Shown: piece by piece, positions 9,688-20,999 of the stretch | How positions within the stretch are numbered: the first letter of the stretch is position 1 | How the letters are laid out: every line of letters begins with the position of its first letter | From: Aquificota bacterium | GTDB lineage: Bacteria; Thermosulfidibacterota; Thermosulfidibacteria; Thermosulfidibacterales; B14-G1 | Length of the DNA stretch: 64,000 nucleotides | Direction: 5' to 3' | Assembly (NCBI GenBank): GCA_015486015.1 | Contig: WFSL01000010.1 | Span: forward strand, 41,540-105,539 | The notes under the pieces: generated by a model | What the model saw: only the letters and a program-made list of their open reading frames with translations | Told to the model about the DNA's origin: nothing | The model's database searches: none | Made by a program: the position numbers and the translations under genes

Positions 9688-10632
9688 TCACACCTCCTCT
9701 ACCACCGCCTCATGTAAGAGGCGGTTAAAGTCTTCAACCCTAAGGAGCTCTGTCCCTGGGGTCATAGCTGTAGCTGCACCGGCGGCAAGGCCCCACCTGA
9801 AGGCCTCCTCAAATCCCTCGCCGTGCAGAAGGGCTAAGAGAAACGCTGCTATGAAAGAATCCCCTGAACCCACAGAGTTGACCAGCCTTATGGTGGGAGG
9901 AGTGCCCATGTAGATTTTGTTATTGGTCACCAACACTGCCCTCCCTTTACCTCGGGTGACCGCCACCACTTCCACCCCTAACTCATGCACTTCTTTGGCA
10001 GCCTGGATCACTTCATTTTCCCCTGCCCCTTTTAACTCTCTGCCCACCAACCTCTCCAATTCGTAAGTATTGGGCTTCACCATGAAGGGTTTAGCCTTTA
10101 CCCCTTGCTTTAAGGCATCACCGTCGGCGTCGAGCACTGCCTTTATCCCTCTTTCCTGGGCATCCTCGATGAGGTCCCTGTAAGTGGTTCTCGGGAGTCC
10201 AGGTGGTATGGAGCCGGCAAAGACCATAAATCGGGCAGCACAGTAGACACCCCCCATCTTCCAAAGTCTCTCCCTCAATTTATCCAGATCCTCCACCTTT
10301 ACCCTGGGCCCCTCAGCATTTATCCTCGTTTGGGTCCCAGACTCCCTCTCACTCACAATCACGTTTATTCGGGTATCGCCATCTATAGCCACAAAGGAGG
10401 TAAGGATCCCCTCTTCTGCTAAGAGAACACTCAGTGCACCCCCTTCATGTCCACCTATGAAGCCGTATGCGATGGTGGCTCCCCCCAAGGTGTTCACCAC
10501 TCGTGAGACGTTGATCCCTTTGCCACCAGGGTCTTTCCTCATGCCCCGCATCCGAATTACGTCATCCACCACGAGCCGATCCACTGTCAGGGTGAGATCG
10601 AGGGAGGGATTGAGGGTCACTGTTGCTATCAT
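9688..10632 (-). CDS. PfkB-family phosphofructokinase (1- or 6-phosphofructokinase)
   Basis: This is a sugar-phosphate kinase of the ribokinase/PfkB fold, 314 residues. The N-terminal [10 protein letters not shown] and [10 protein letters not shown] are typical of the FruK/PfkB/LacC subgroup. The catalytic aspartate is D258 in NSVGSGDSF. The likely reaction is fructose 1-phosphate or 6-phosphate to the bisphosphate, which the aldolase encoded immediately downstream would then use. No PTS gene is nearby, which makes a 6-phosphofructokinase role at least as likely as FruK. The gene is 69 bases after the DUF1614 gene. Confidence 0.85.
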   Translation of the reverse strand: MIATVTLNPSLDLTLTVDRLVVDDVIRMRGMRKDPGGKGINVSRVVNTLGGATIAYGFIGGHEGGALSVLLAEEGILTSFVAIDGDTRINVIVSERESGTQTRINAEGPRVKVEDLDKLRERLWKMGGVYCAARFMVFAGSIPPGLPRTTYRDLIEDAQERGIKAVLDADGDALKQGVKAKPFMVKPNTYELERLVGRELKGAGENEVIQAAKEVHELGVEVVAVTRGKGRAVLVTNNKIYMGTPPTIRLVNSVGSGDSFIAAFLLALLHGEGFEEAFRWGLAAGAATAMTPGTELLRVEDFNRLLHEAVVEEV

Positions 10633-10701
10633 AGTGTTATCCTCCTCTACATTTTGGGCTGTAGGCGTAAGTATAACATTGAAGCAGGTTTGTTCAACGC
10701 C

Positions 10702-11370
10702 TCAGGCCAGGAGTACCGCAATAATGCCTGTAAGAAAGATCCCGTCGAAGGTGCCTGCCCCCCCTATGGAGGCTACAGGTGCCTCCAGCCGCTTGACCCT
10801 CTCAAGGTTCATGAGATCAGCTCCAATGAGGGTTCCCATGGTCCCAGAGATATAAGCTACAGGTGGGGAGAGAGCAGGGGAAAGGATGAGAGCTATCAGG
10901 GCAGCAAGAATAGGGGGTATGAAAAGGGGAACCACTATCCCTACTCCCCTTACTGGCTTGGACAACCGGTGGGTTACCAGGGCTACTACGGCCACACCTA
11001 TCAAAGGCTGCCAGGCAAAGGCCATCCTTATCCAGAGGTAGAGGGATAGGAGGGTAGGTATCACACATCCCCCCAAGTTCACAGCCAGCACTGTCTCTCT
11101 CATCCGAGGAACCCTCACCCTATAAGGCATTCCCCATACAGAGAAGACAATTTCGTCCTCCATCACAGGTTCCCCTCCAAAACGGGCAATGGGAATGTTG
11201 ATGAAGCTACCAATGAGGGAAAGGAAGAGAAGGGAGAAGAGTTGTTGAGGTGGGATGCCCAACCTCTGAAATGCCAAGGATATAATTCCCACCTGCACCA
11301 GGAAGAACAGGAAAGCGAGTCCAAATAAAAATATCAAAAAGTAGGCCAGCATCAATGGTAGAAAGAACAT
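10702..11370 (-). CDS. DUF1614 family integral membrane protein
   Basis: This is a 222-residue polytopic membrane protein with about six hydrophobic segments. One covers residues 5-30, and others lie near 40-55, 95-115, 120-130, 145-165 and 205-222. The conserved tail SIGGAGTFDGIFLTG matches what I remember of the DUF1614 family. Function is unknown. A strong GAGGAGGTG ribosome binding site precedes the ATG. It leads the pfkB-aldolase gene set and is divergent from the heptaheme cytochrome operon. Confidence 0.78.
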   Translation of the reverse strand: MFFLPLMLAYFLIFLFGLAFLFFLVQVGIISLAFQRLGIPPQQLFSLLFLSLIGSFINIPIARFGGEPVMEDEIVFSVWGMPYRVRVPRMRETVLAVNLGGCVIPTLLSLYLWIRMAFAWQPLIGVAVVALVTHRLSKPVRGVGIVVPLFIPPILAALIALILSPALSPPVAYISGTMGTLIGADLMNLERVKRLEAPVASIGGAGTFDGIFLTGIIAVLLA

Positions 11371-11531
11371 CCAACACCTCCTCTAATACCCTATCCGAGG
11401 GATCCACTCTTGTAAAGAAAGCGGACCTGAAAAAATTCTATTGATGCCCGGGGGTACCTTAGTCTTGACACATGAGGGGTACTATGTTACCAGAGTCACA
11501 AGGAATCAAAATCCCACGGGAGGTTTTGCAG

Positions 11532-12626
11532 ATGAAAGGGCGATCGTGGCTGTGGGCTTGCATTATGGGAGTGGTGCTCCTGTTTGCCCTGTCTCCCCCT
11601 CTGAGAGCTATAGAAAACAGCGCATGCTTGGACTGCCATGGTGATCCAGATATGGTAAAGGAGCTGCCTAATGGGAAGGCCGTTTCCCTATATGTCAACC
11701 CTGACAGATTTAAGGCCTCGGTTCATGGTCGAAACGGTATCGGGTGTACCGACTGCCACTCGGACATTGAAAAACTTAACTATGAAAAGGAGGTCCCTCA
11801 TCCTGTCCCTGTGGCTCCTGTCAATTGCGCCGACTGCCACGACGAAGAAAGTGCAGCCTATGAAGAGAGCGTGCACGCAAAGGCCAAGGCCAAAGGCATA
11901 AAGGGTGCTCCCACATGTGCAACCTGCCATCAGTACCATTATACCCCTTACTTGGCTGCTTACACCGTAAAGGAGAAAAGGGATCTTTTCTGTTCAAAAT
12001 GCCATGATCCAATGTCTCACCACAAGTGGCTAACCCAGAAGGAGACCCACTTTGCCCATGTAGATTGCTCCCTTTGCCATGCTAAGACAAAAGGCATGAC
12101 AAATTTGCGGCTGTACAATCCATTGACCATGAAGTTCATACCAGGGGGGAGAATCATCAAGGCTTTTGGAGGCAGCTACGATAGTTTCTTGAAGTCCTTA
12201 GACGCTAATAAAAATCACCAGCTTGAAAATGAAGAGTTGAAAGCGGTCAGTGATAAACTGGGCAAAAAAGGCTTTAGAGTAGCGCTTTATGGTGAAATGG
12301 TGGCAGAAAGTACCCCAGAAGTGCACAAGATCACTAAGAATGCTATAAGAAAATGTGATACTTGTCATTCACCTAAATCTCCTTATCTAAGAAGTGTGAG
12401 CTTTGTTCTTACTAAGCCTGACGGGGAAATTTCAAGCTATAAAGTAGAAAAAGCCTCATTAAGTAGCTTCACTACTTCGAAGTTCTACCTTCTTAGTGCT
12501 ACAAAGGTTAAATGGGTTGATATAATAGGGTTTATTTTAATCTTGGCAGGGCTCTGCTTTGCTGGGGGGCACTTCTTTATCAGGATCGTAACAATACCTA
12601 TCAGGAGAAAGAGGGGGGATAAATGA
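11532..12626 (+). CDS. Heptaheme c-type cytochrome with EF-hand-like loop and C-terminal membrane anchor
   Basis: This is an exported electron-transfer protein of 364 residues. A signal peptide (about residues 1-26) is followed by seven CxxCH heme sites: six between residues 33 and 184, and the seventh near 275. Between the sixth and seventh sites is a D-x-N-x-N-x-Q-L-E-x-x-E loop (224-235) that fits a calcium-binding EF-hand. A transmembrane helix (about 328-350) with a basic tail anchors the C-terminus. I chose ATG 11532 because GGGAGG lies just upstream; an open frame extends to 11472 without a signal-like start. The cytochrome b gene follows at once, so the pair probably moves electrons between quinone and periplasmic hemes. 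Confidence 0.88.
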   Translation: MKGRSWLWACIMGVVLLFALSPPLRAIENSACLDCHGDPDMVKELPNGKAVSLYVNPDRFKASVHGRNGIGCTDCHSDIEKLNYEKEVPHPVPVAPVNCADCHDEESAAYEESVHAKAKAKGIKGAPTCATCHQYHYTPYLAAYTVKEKRDLFCSKCHDPMSHHKWLTQKETHFAHVDCSLCHAKTKGMTNLRLYNPLTMKFIPGGRIIKAFGGSYDSFLKSLDANKNHQLENEELKAVSDKLGKKGFRVALYGEMVAESTPEVHKITKNAIRKCDTCHSPKSPYLRSVSFVLTKPDGEISSYKVEKASLSSFTTSKFYLLSATKVKWVDIIGFILILAGLCFAGGHFFIRIVTIPIRRKRGDK

Positions 12627-12627
12627 G

Positions 12628-13251
12628 ATGAAAAGGATATATATTCATCCTATTCCTGTAAGGATATGGCATTGGATCCATGCTATAGGCATAGTGCTTT
12701 TGGTGATTACTGGATTTCAAATTCGCTTTGCCCAACATATTCATCTAATGAGTTTATCCACCGCAACAACTATGCACAACTGGATTGGTATCATTGTGAT
12801 TTTAGATTTTGTTTTATGGTTTATCTTTTACACTTTTACCGGTAAGATTAGGGTATACTTTCCCTCAGTGGAGGAGATCTTCAAGGGCACAATTCGCCAA
12901 GCTATCTTCTACGGTTATAAAATTTTTAAGGGGGCTGCCAGACCTTATCCTGTTACTGCAGAGAATAAGTTTAATCCACTCCAAAAATTGGCATATTTGG
13001 CTATTATGTTCATACTCGTTCCTATACAACTATTGACAGGTTTGCTACTATGGAAAGTAGAGGAGTTGAAGAATATTGTGGACTTTCTTGGTGGGGTAAA
13101 AGTCGTAGATACCGTCCATGTATTGCTGTTTTTCTTCTTTGTAGCATTTATTATTGCTCATATCTATCTTGGCACCTTGGGGCATACACCCCTTTCTGAT
13201 TATAAGGCCATGATCACAGGGTGGGAAGAAGAACCAGAAGAACACCAGTAA
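12628..13251 (+). CDS. Membrane cytochrome b (cytochrome b561/hydrogenase-formate dehydrogenase type)
   Basis: This is a 207-residue integral membrane protein with about four transmembrane helices. The N-terminal pattern [19 protein letters not shown] is the diheme cytochrome b fold of Ni-Fe hydrogenase, formate dehydrogenase gamma and thiosulfate reductase cytochrome b subunits. Histidines H17, in the first helix, and one in the last helix region (near HVLLFFF and AHIYLG) are candidate heme ligands. It starts one base after the heptaheme cytochrome stop, so the two very likely form a quinone-linked complex. A strong terminator follows it. No catalytic subunit is encoded next to it. Confidence 0.87.
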   Translation: MKRIYIHPIPVRIWHWIHAIGIVLLVITGFQIRFAQHIHLMSLSTATTMHNWIGIIVILDFVLWFIFYTFTGKIRVYFPSVEEIFKGTIRQAIFYGYKIFKGAARPYPVTAENKFNPLQKLAYLAIMFILVPIQLLTGLLLWKVEELKNIVDFLGGVKVVDTVHVLLFFFFVAFIIAHIYLGTLGHTPLSDYKAMITGWEEEPEEHQ

Positions 13252-13273
13252 AGTAGAAGCAGATGATTCAGGT

Positions 13274-13312
13274 AAGGGGACAATTTATTCAGTTGTCCCC
13301 TTTGCTTTTCCT
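13274..13312 (+). terminator. Rho-independent terminator after the cytochrome b gene
   Basis: AAGGGGACAA (13274-13283) pairs perfectly over ten bases with TTGTCCCCTT (13293-13302) around a nine-base loop, and a T-rich stretch follows. It separates the cytochrome operon from cysS. Confidence 0.85.
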
Positions 13313-13378
13313 TTTCTTGTCAATTAGATCTTGGCACTTTATTGTTATGAAATAACACACATTGACGAGGAGGGGGAT

Positions 13379-14821
13379 ATGTCCCTGAAGGTTTACAATA
13401 CCCTGGGCAGGAAAAAGGTGGAGTTCTCTCCCCTGAGGAAAGGTAGGGTGGGTATGTATGTGTGTGGTGTTACGGTTTATGACTACTGCCACATCGGTCA
13501 TGCCCGCTCAGTTCTGGTATTCGACATGATCTATCGGTATCTTAAGGCTAAAGGCTACAAAGTCATTTATGTTCGTAATTTCACGGATATAGACGACAAG
13601 ATCATCAATAGGGCAAACCAGGAGGGGGTGGATTTCAGGGAGGTTTCTGAGAGGTTCATAGGGGCCTTCTATGAGGACATGGACGCCTTAGGGGTTGAGC
13701 GGCCTGATGTGGAGCCTAAGGCCACGGAACACATCAAGGAAATGATAGAGATGGTCCGGGGGTTGGTAGACAGGGGTCACGCCTATACGGTGGATGGAGA
13801 CGTCTATTTTGATGTCATGAGCTTCTCTGATTACGGCAAGCTGTCGGGACGAAGCCTGGAAGAGATGAAGGCAGGGGCGAGGATAGAGGTAGGCGAGAAA
13901 AAAAGGAATCCCTTAGATTTCGCCCTTTGGAAGGCCTCTAAGTCTGGAGAGCCTGCCTGGGAGAGTCCTTGGGGGCTTGGCAGACCAGGCTGGCACATCG
14001 AATGTTCTGCTATGTCTATGAAGTATCTGGGAGAGACCTTGGACATTCACGGTGGCGGACTGGACCTCATCTTTCCCCACCACGAGAACGAGATTGCCCA
14101 ATCTGAGGCCTACACAGGCAAACCCTTCTGCCTCTATTGGATCCACAATGGGTTTGTGAGTGTGGAGGGGGAAAAGATGTCCAAATCTCTGGGTAATGTT
14201 CTCCTCATCCGAAAGATGGTGAAGGAGTATCACCCCGAAGCCTTAAGGCTCTTTTTGCTCTCTACCCATTACCGCAGCCCCATAGACTTCTCTCGTAAAG
14301 GCCTTGAGGAGGCTAAGGGGGCTATGAATCGCCTTTATCGGACCTTGGAGGCTATAGAGGAGGTGGGGGTGTCCAAGGAAGATCCCATTAGTGAAGAGGG
14401 TAAAGAGGTGGCGGCCCGCTTGAAGGAGAAGAGGGAGGCCTTCTTTGCTGCAATGGACGACGATTTTAATTCGGCTCTGGCCTTGGCCAAGGTCTTTGAG
14501 GGGGCCAGGGAGATGAACCGTTTTCTTAAGGAGAGTGGCGAATCCTATGAGGAGAAGGCGAGGGTGGCAGGAGTCTTTATGGAATTGGTGGGGCCTGTGA
14601 AAGGGGTTTTTGGTATCCTAAGGGTAACCCCCCAAAACTGGTTCAAAGGGATCAAGGAACTGCCTATGTCTGTGGAGGAGATAGAGAGGCTTATCCAGGA
14701 AAGGCAAGAGGCCAGGAGGGTGAAGGATTGGGCCCGGGCCGATTCCATTAGGGATGAGCTTAAGGCCAAGGGTATTGTTTTGGAGGATAAGCCTAAGGGT
14801 ACCATCTGGAGGCTGGCATAA
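13379..14821 (+). CDS. cysS: Cysteinyl-tRNA synthetase
   Basis: This class I aminoacyl-tRNA synthetase charges tRNA-Cys with cysteine. The HIGH signature appears as CHIGHARS and the KMSKS loop as EKMSKSLGN. The zinc-site residues ([23 protein letters not shown]) are all present. I chose ATG 13379, which has GAGGAGGGGG upstream; this gives 480 residues, a normal length. An in-frame TTG at 13331 adds 16 unlikely residues. It heads a run of genes with the aminotransferase and the SAM hydrolase-like gene. Confidence 0.95.
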   Translation: MSLKVYNTLGRKKVEFSPLRKGRVGMYVCGVTVYDYCHIGHARSVLVFDMIYRYLKAKGYKVIYVRNFTDIDDKIINRANQEGVDFREVSERFIGAFYEDMDALGVERPDVEPKATEHIKEMIEMVRGLVDRGHAYTVDGDVYFDVMSFSDYGKLSGRSLEEMKAGARIEVGEKKRNPLDFALWKASKSGEPAWESPWGLGRPGWHIECSAMSMKYLGETLDIHGGGLDLIFPHHENEIAQSEAYTGKPFCLYWIHNGFVSVEGEKMSKSLGNVLLIRKMVKEYHPEALRLFLLSTHYRSPIDFSRKGLEEAKGAMNRLYRTLEAIEEVGVSKEDPISEEGKEVAARLKEKREAFFAAMDDDFNSALALAKVFEGAREMNRFLKESGESYEEKARVAGVFMELVGPVKGVFGILRVTPQNWFKGIKELPMSVEEIERLIQERQEARRVKDWARADSIRDELKAKGIVLEDKPKGTIWRLA

Positions 14822-14824
14822 ATT

Positions 14825-15952
14825 ATGGAGATCACCTCTTTCATAGTTATGGATATACTGGAGCGTGCCAAGGAGCTGGAGGCTAAGGGTGTTGACGTGG
14901 TCCACATGGAGGTGGGGGAGCCAGATTTCCCCTCCCCTGACGAGGTGATAGAGGCGGGGGTAAAGGCACTTTGCGACAAAAAAACGGCTTACACCCAGAG
15001 CGTGGGGATACCTGAGTTGAGGGAGGCCATCTCTGGCTATTACTTAGACCAATACAAGCTGGAGATAGGGCCCGAAAGGATCATTCTGACTCCTGGTTCC
15101 TCTCCTGCCCTTTTGGCAGCCATTCGCATTTGTACAGAGGGGGATAGGGTATGTGGCCTTCCCGATCCTGGATATCCCTGCTATAAGAACATGGCCCGTT
15201 TCTTAGGAGGCAGATTTGTCTCTCTTCCCGTGGAGGCAGAAGGGGGATTCAAGGTATTTCCCTATCAGTTGGATGGAATCGGTGCCCTTGTGATCAACTC
15301 ACCAGCCAATCCTACAGGGACTGTTTATGGCCGAGAGGAGTTAGGGCTCTTGGTGGAAGAAGCTGCCAAGAGGGGCGTTGCCATTATATCAGATGAGATC
15401 TATCACGGGATCACCTATGATAAGCCTGCCTCATCGGTCTTGGAGTTCACTGATGAGGCTATAGTGGTTAACGGCTTCTCTAAGTTCTTCCTTATGACAG
15501 GCTGGCGTTTAGGATGGATGGTGGTGCCTCGGAAGATGGTCCGCCTGGTTCAGTCTATAGTCCAAAATCTCTTTATCTGTCCTCCGGCAGCGGCCCAATA
15601 TGCGGCCCTTGCCTGCTTTGAGGGGGCTGTCTTGGCCCAGTTTCGGGAGAAGGTAAAGATTTATAGAAAGAGGCGAGACTTCATTGTTGAGGCCCTTAGT
15701 GAGATGGGGTTAAATGTTGGTGTGATGCCTCAGGGTGCCTTTTACGTCTATGCAAACGTCTCCAAGTATACCCAGGACTCTTATTCCTTTGCCAAAAGGG
15801 CCTTGGAGGAGGCCCATATAGGCATCACCCCTGGGGTGGATTTTGGGGACAATAAGACTCGCCTATATGTGCGTTTTTCCTATGCCAATACCTTAGAGCG
15901 CTTGGGAGAAGGTATGAGGCGTCTTAGGGAATGGCTGAGGGTTTTGGTTTAG
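14825..15952 (+). CDS. Class I/II pyridoxal-phosphate aminotransferase
   Basis: This is a fold-type I aminotransferase of 375 residues in the aspartate/alanine aminotransferase group. The Schiff-base lysine is K220 in NGFSKFFLMTGWRLGW. The conserved NPTGT, the ISDEIYHGI aspartate-tyrosine segment and the C-terminal RFSYA arginine are all visible. Substrate preference (aspartate, alanine, or a biosynthetic keto acid) cannot be fixed from motifs. It begins three bases after the cysS stop and is followed within four bases by the SAM hydrolase-like gene. Confidence 0.88.
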   Translation: MEITSFIVMDILERAKELEAKGVDVVHMEVGEPDFPSPDEVIEAGVKALCDKKTAYTQSVGIPELREAISGYYLDQYKLEIGPERIILTPGSSPALLAAIRICTEGDRVCGLPDPGYPCYKNMARFLGGRFVSLPVEAEGGFKVFPYQLDGIGALVINSPANPTGTVYGREELGLLVEEAAKRGVAIISDEIYHGITYDKPASSVLEFTDEAIVVNGFSKFFLMTGWRLGWMVVPRKMVRLVQSIVQNLFICPPAAAQYAALACFEGAVLAQFREKVKIYRKRRDFIVEALSEMGLNVGVMPQGAFYVYANVSKYTQDSYSFAKRALEEAHIGITPGVDFGDNKTRLYVRFSYANTLERLGEGMRRLREWLRVLV

Positions 15953-15955
15953 GCT

Positions 15956-16729
15956 ATGGCCTTAGTCACCCTTCTCACCGATTTCGGAGATTCCCCCTAT
16001 CCAGGCATTATGAAGGGAGTCGTTTTATCTATTGCTCCCCAGGCTAAAGTGGTGGATCTTCATCATCACGTGCCTATGGGTGACGTTACTGTTGCTGCTT
16101 TTATTCTTTACAATTCCTTTAGCTGTTTTCCCGCTGGTAGCGTCCATGTGGCCGTGGTGGATCCTGGCGTAGGGAGCGAGAGGAGGGTGCTTATGGCCCA
16201 TGCGGGGGAACACCTCTTTGTGGTCCCTGACAATGGTCTCCTTACCCTGGTCTTGGAAAGGGTGAAGGGGGTTAGGGTCTTTGCCTTTGGGCGTTGGGAG
16301 TTTGTTTTGCCTGGTGTGAGTGCAACCTTTCATGGCCGGGACATCTTTGCGCCTCTGGGGGCCTGGTTGGCCCGAGGTGTGCCTATGCCTATGCTGGGTA
16401 GGCCTGCTGTAGACCCTGTGATGCTTGATGCACCCAAGCCCAGAAGGGAAGGGGATAGGCTTTTGGGCCAAGTCATGTGGGTGGATCCCTTTGGCAATCT
16501 TGTGACCAATATAGAGAAGAGGATGGTGGGGCAGAATAGGGTGGAGGGTGTGATCGCCAAGGGGAGATGCTTACCCCTATGCACCCATTACGGTGAGCTA
16601 TCTCCTGGGGAGCCTGGCGCTATCTGGAATAGCTGGGAGCTGTTGGAGGTATTTGTGAGTAATGGCAAGGCCAACGAACTCCTTGGCCTCAGAAGGGGCG
16701 ATACAGTGCTTCTTGGGGTCAGGTCTTGA
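15956..16729 (+). CDS. SAM hydrolase / SAM-dependent halogenase family protein (DUF62)
   Basis: This is a 257-residue member of the family that splits S-adenosylmethionine with water (or, in rare members, halide) to adenosine and methionine. The start LLTDFGDSPYPGIMKG, VVDPGVGSERR and VPDNGLL are family hallmarks. FHGRDIFAP marks the central region, and the C-terminal domain has DPFGNLVTNI. The halogenases are a small minority, so hydrolase activity is more likely. It closes the cysS-led gene run. Confidence 0.87.
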   Translation: MALVTLLTDFGDSPYPGIMKGVVLSIAPQAKVVDLHHHVPMGDVTVAAFILYNSFSCFPAGSVHVAVVDPGVGSERRVLMAHAGEHLFVVPDNGLLTLVLERVKGVRVFAFGRWEFVLPGVSATFHGRDIFAPLGAWLARGVPMPMLGRPAVDPVMLDAPKPRREGDRLLGQVMWVDPFGNLVTNIEKRMVGQNRVEGVIAKGRCLPLCTHYGELSPGEPGAIWNSWELLEVFVSNGKANELLGLRRGDTVLLGVRS

Positions 16730-16806
16730 ATTTGGCAATTTTGGCTTTCGCTTCTTTACAAAAACACTAGCCGGATTCTTTATGTTTTTAACTGAAATAG
16801 ACCCAA

Positions 16807-16833
16807 TTGACACGTGTGCGTTTCTCATATAAA
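16807..16833 (+). promoter_or_regulatory. Candidate sigma-70 promoter for the prfB-rpsB operon
   Basis: TTGACA (16807-16812) is followed after 15 bases by TATAAA (16828-16833), in the only sizeable gap upstream of prfB. The -35 box is a perfect consensus; the spacing is a little short. Confidence 0.5.
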
Positions 16834-16860
16834 CAAGCCCCGTTATTTCAGGGGGGTGCC

Positions 16861-18046
16861 ATGTGGGATGAAAGAAAGATAAGGCTGAAAGGGATAATGA
16901 AAAGACTGGAGCAGCTTGGGAGGCATCTTTGACATCTCTGGTAAGGAGGCCAGGATAGCGTCCTTAGAGGAGAAGTCGTATAGGGATGACTTCTGGCATG
17001 ATCCCGCCAAGGCTAAGGAGATCTTACAAGAGAAGAGCCACCTGGAGGAGGAGGTTAACACCTTTAAGGGGCTGTTAAGGCAGTGGGAGGATGCCGATGC
17101 CCTCGTGGATCTTGCCCAGGAAGCTCAGGATCTCTCGCTGGTGGAGGAGATAGATGGGCAGATTTCCCAGTTAGAGGCTGCCCTCCAGCGTGCAGAGCTC
17201 AAGGTTTTCCTCTCTGGGGGAGAAGACCGGAACAATGCGATTGTATCCATCAATCCCGGTGCGGGGGGTACTGAATCTCAGGATTGGGCTGCTATGCTTC
17301 TTCGCATGTACACCCGATGGGCTGAGGGAAAGGGATACAAGGTGAGGCTTTTGGATTACCAGGGGGCAGAGGATGCGGGGATCAAGGGGGCAACTTTCAT
17401 AGTGGAAGGCCCCTATGCCTATGGGTATCTTAAAGGGGAGACGGGGGTGCACCGATTGGTGCGTATTTCCCCCTTTGACGCTGCCAGGAGGCGCCATACC
17501 TCCTTTGCTTCTGTGTTTGTATACCCGGAGGTGGAGAGGAGTATAGATATAGAGATAAGGGATAAGGACCTCAGGATTGAGACTTACAGGGCCAGTGGTC
17601 CAGGGGGACAGCACGTCAATGTGACAGATTCGGCTGTGCGCATAACCCACATACCTACAGGAATTGTGGTCCAGTGTCAGAATGAGCGTTCCCAGTTAAG
17701 AAACAAGGAGATGGCGATGAAGGTCTTAAAGGCACGCCTTTATGAGCTCAAGAAGAAGGAGATGGATAAAGAGAAGGAGGCTTTAGAGAAGGGCAAGAAG
17801 GAGATCGCCTGGGGCTCTCAGATTAGGTCATATGTGCTCCACCCTTATAGGATGGTAAAGGATCATCGTACAGGGGTTGAAAGGGGAAACGCAGATGGGG
17901 TATTGGATGGAGACCTGGACCCATTTATAGAGGGATACCTCTTATGGGCCGGGAAGAAGGGGAATTACGCACGTCCCCCCTCTTTCCAGGGTGCCTCTAT
18001 GAGAGGTGAAGATAGGGGGACGGAGGAGAAAACCCAGGGGAGGTAA
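16861..18046 (+). CDS. prfB: Peptide chain release factor 2 (programmed +1 frameshift)
   Basis: RF2 releases finished peptides at UGA and UAA codons. The gene is in two frames. ATG 16861, with AGGGGGG upstream, opens a 23-codon frame ending at CTT TGA (16927-16932). Skipping T16930 continues at GAC 16931 into the long frame up to TAA 18046. The product is about 394 residues if read as one protein. The GGQ catalytic motif is present ([11 protein letters not shown]), and the stop-recognition region lies upstream of it. The last codons include the ribosome binding site of rpsB, so expression is coupled to the translation operon. A conventional gene caller would start it wrongly near 16916. Confidence 0.94.
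16918..16933 (+). promoter_or_regulatory. Programmed +1 frameshift site of prfB
   Basis: GGGAGG (16918-16923) acts as an internal Shine-Dalgarno, CAT is the three-base spacer, and CTT TGA C (16927-16933) is the slip site. This is the arrangement known from E. coli prfB, where low RF2 lets the ribosome slip past UGA and so autoregulates RF2. Confidence 0.93.
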
Positions 18047-18050
18047 GGAT

Positions 18051-18884
18051 ATGGCAGTTCTTACCATGAAGCAGCTCCTTGAGGCAGGGGTGCATTTTGG
18101 CCATCAAACACGCCGTTGGAACCCTAAGATGAAGCCCTATATCTTCACAGCGCGAAATGGCATCTACATCATTGATTTGCAGAAGACACTCACTATGTTT
18201 GAGACGGCCTATAACTTTGTCCGAGATCAGGTTGCCGAAGGGGCCAAGGTACTCTTTGTGGGTACAAAGAAGCAGGCCAAGGAGTCTATTGAGGAGGAGG
18301 CCACGCGGTGTGGCATGTTCTATGTGAGCCACAGATGGCTTGGGGGAACCCTCACAAACTTTGCCACTATCAGAAAGAGTGTCGAAAGGCTGAGGGAATT
18401 GGAGACTATGCGGGATGGTGGATTTTTTGACAATATTACAAAGAAGGAGGGGATTGCTATAAACAGGAAGATAGAAAAATTGCAGAGGAACCTTCAGGGC
18501 ATCAAAGACATGGAAGAACTTCCTCAACTGCTCTGGGTGGTGGATCCCAAAAAGGAGTACATCGCCGTGAGGGAGGCAAGAAAGATGGGAATACCCATTG
18601 TGGCTATTGTGGACACCAACTGCGATCCGGACGAAGTGGATTATGTCATCCCAGGCAATGACGATGCCATTAGGGCTATCAGGCTCCTTACCTCTAAGAT
18701 AGCCGACGCTGTGATAGAGGGTCAGCATTTGTATATGGAGAAGGTAGGGACTGAGATGGCAGCTCGGGAGGAATCCTCTAATGTCGAGGAGGCTGCACCC
18801 AAAGAGGCTGATATTGCAGGTGGTATCGAGGTGGAAGAGGAGATGGAAGAACTGGAAGAATATGAGGAGGATTGGGAGGATTAG
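18051..18884 (+). CDS. rpsB: 30S ribosomal protein S2
   Basis: This is a structural protein of the small ribosomal subunit. The N-terminal [22 protein letters not shown] and LFVGTKKQA are diagnostic. I chose ATG 18051, which follows GGGGAGGTAAGG, over an upstream in-frame start at 18006 that lies inside prfB. The 277-residue product ends in a strongly acidic tail rich in glutamate (about the last 35 residues), as in several deltaproteobacterial S2 proteins. It is followed two bases later by tsf, the classic rpsB-tsf order. Confidence 0.96.
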   Translation: MAVLTMKQLLEAGVHFGHQTRRWNPKMKPYIFTARNGIYIIDLQKTLTMFETAYNFVRDQVAEGAKVLFVGTKKQAKESIEEEATRCGMFYVSHRWLGGTLTNFATIRKSVERLRELETMRDGGFFDNITKKEGIAINRKIEKLQRNLQGIKDMEELPQLLWVVDPKKEYIAVREARKMGIPIVAIVDTNCDPDEVDYVIPGNDDAIRAIRLLTSKIADAVIEGQHLYMEKVGTEMAAREESSNVEEAAPKEADIAGGIEVEEEMEELEEYEEDWED

Positions 18885-18886
18885 GT

Positions 18887-20208
<1,322 letters not shown>

Positions 20209-20209
20209 G

Positions 20210-20767
20210 ATGTTGGATGACCTCTACAGGCAGTTGAAGGAGAAGATGGAAAAATCCCTGTCAAGGTTAGAGAAGGAACTGGGAGGAATCCGAACCGGAA
20301 GGGCTTCTACCACCCTCTTTGAGGATGTAAGGGTACCTTACTATGGGACCCTTACTCCTCTCAGTCAGCTTGCCACTATTTCCGTGCCGGAGGCTCGGCT
20401 CATCAGCATCCAACCTTGGGATAAATCTATAATCAAGGAGATAGAGAAGGCTATTACCCATTCTGATCTGGGCCTGACACCCACCTCAGACGGTAACATC
20501 ATCCGCATCGTGTTTCCTCCCCTTACAGAGGAGAGGAGGAAGGAGCTCGTCAGGCTGGTAAGGAGGATTGGTGAGGAGTACAAGGTGGCCATACGCAATA
20601 TCCGCAGGGAAGGCAATGAAGAGGTGAAGGGCATGGAGAAGGAGAAGCTCATCTCTGAGGATGAAGGGAAGAGGGCGATAAAGGAGATCCAGAGGATCAC
20701 AGATGAGTACATAAAGAGGGTAGATGAGGCCCTTTCTGTAAAGGAAAGGGAGATAATGGAGTTTTGA
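20210..20767 (+). CDS. frr: Ribosome recycling factor
   Basis: RRF works with EF-G to split ribosomes after termination. The 185-residue length and the helical domain with LGGIRTGRAST are family standards, as are RLISIQPWDKS, GNIIRI and PPLTEERRKELV. It follows pyrH by one base within the rpsB-tsf-pyrH-frr operon. Confidence 0.96.
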   Translation: MLDDLYRQLKEKMEKSLSRLEKELGGIRTGRASTTLFEDVRVPYYGTLTPLSQLATISVPEARLISIQPWDKSIIKEIEKAITHSDLGLTPTSDGNIIRIVFPPLTEERRKELVRLVRRIGEEYKVAIRNIRREGNEEVKGMEKEKLISEDEGKRAIKEIQRITDEYIKRVDEALSVKEREIMEF

Positions 20768-20788
20768 TCGCTCGTCAGGAGGTTTGCT

Positions 20789-20959
20789 ATGGCATATGTG
20801 ATAACAGAAGAGTGTGTGGCTTGTGGCACATGTTTGGATGTATGCCCTGCAGAGGCTATTCAGGAGGGAGAGGAGAAGTACACCATAGATCAGGAAAAGT
20901 GTACGGAGTGTGGTTCCTGCATTGAGGTTTGCCCCACTGAGGCCATTATAGAGCAGTAA
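20789..20959 (+). CDS. 2[4Fe-4S] ferredoxin (56 residues)
   Basis: This is a small electron carrier with two bacterial-type [4Fe-4S] motifs: C9-x2-C12-x2-C15-x3-C19-P and C38-x2-C41-x2-C44-x3-C48-P. The start is ATG 20789 with AGGAGG seven bases upstream. It sits between frr and uppS, in the same direction, and has no dedicated partner gene. It may serve the ferredoxin-dependent 2-oxoacid oxidoreductase encoded elsewhere, but that is only inference. Confidence 0.93.
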   Translation: MAYVITEECVACGTCLDVCPAEAIQEGEEKYTIDQEKCTECGSCIEVCPTEAIIEQ

Positions 20960-20999
20960 GGCCTGTGGGAGAGCTCCCTCAGGGACCTGGGGGACAAGG

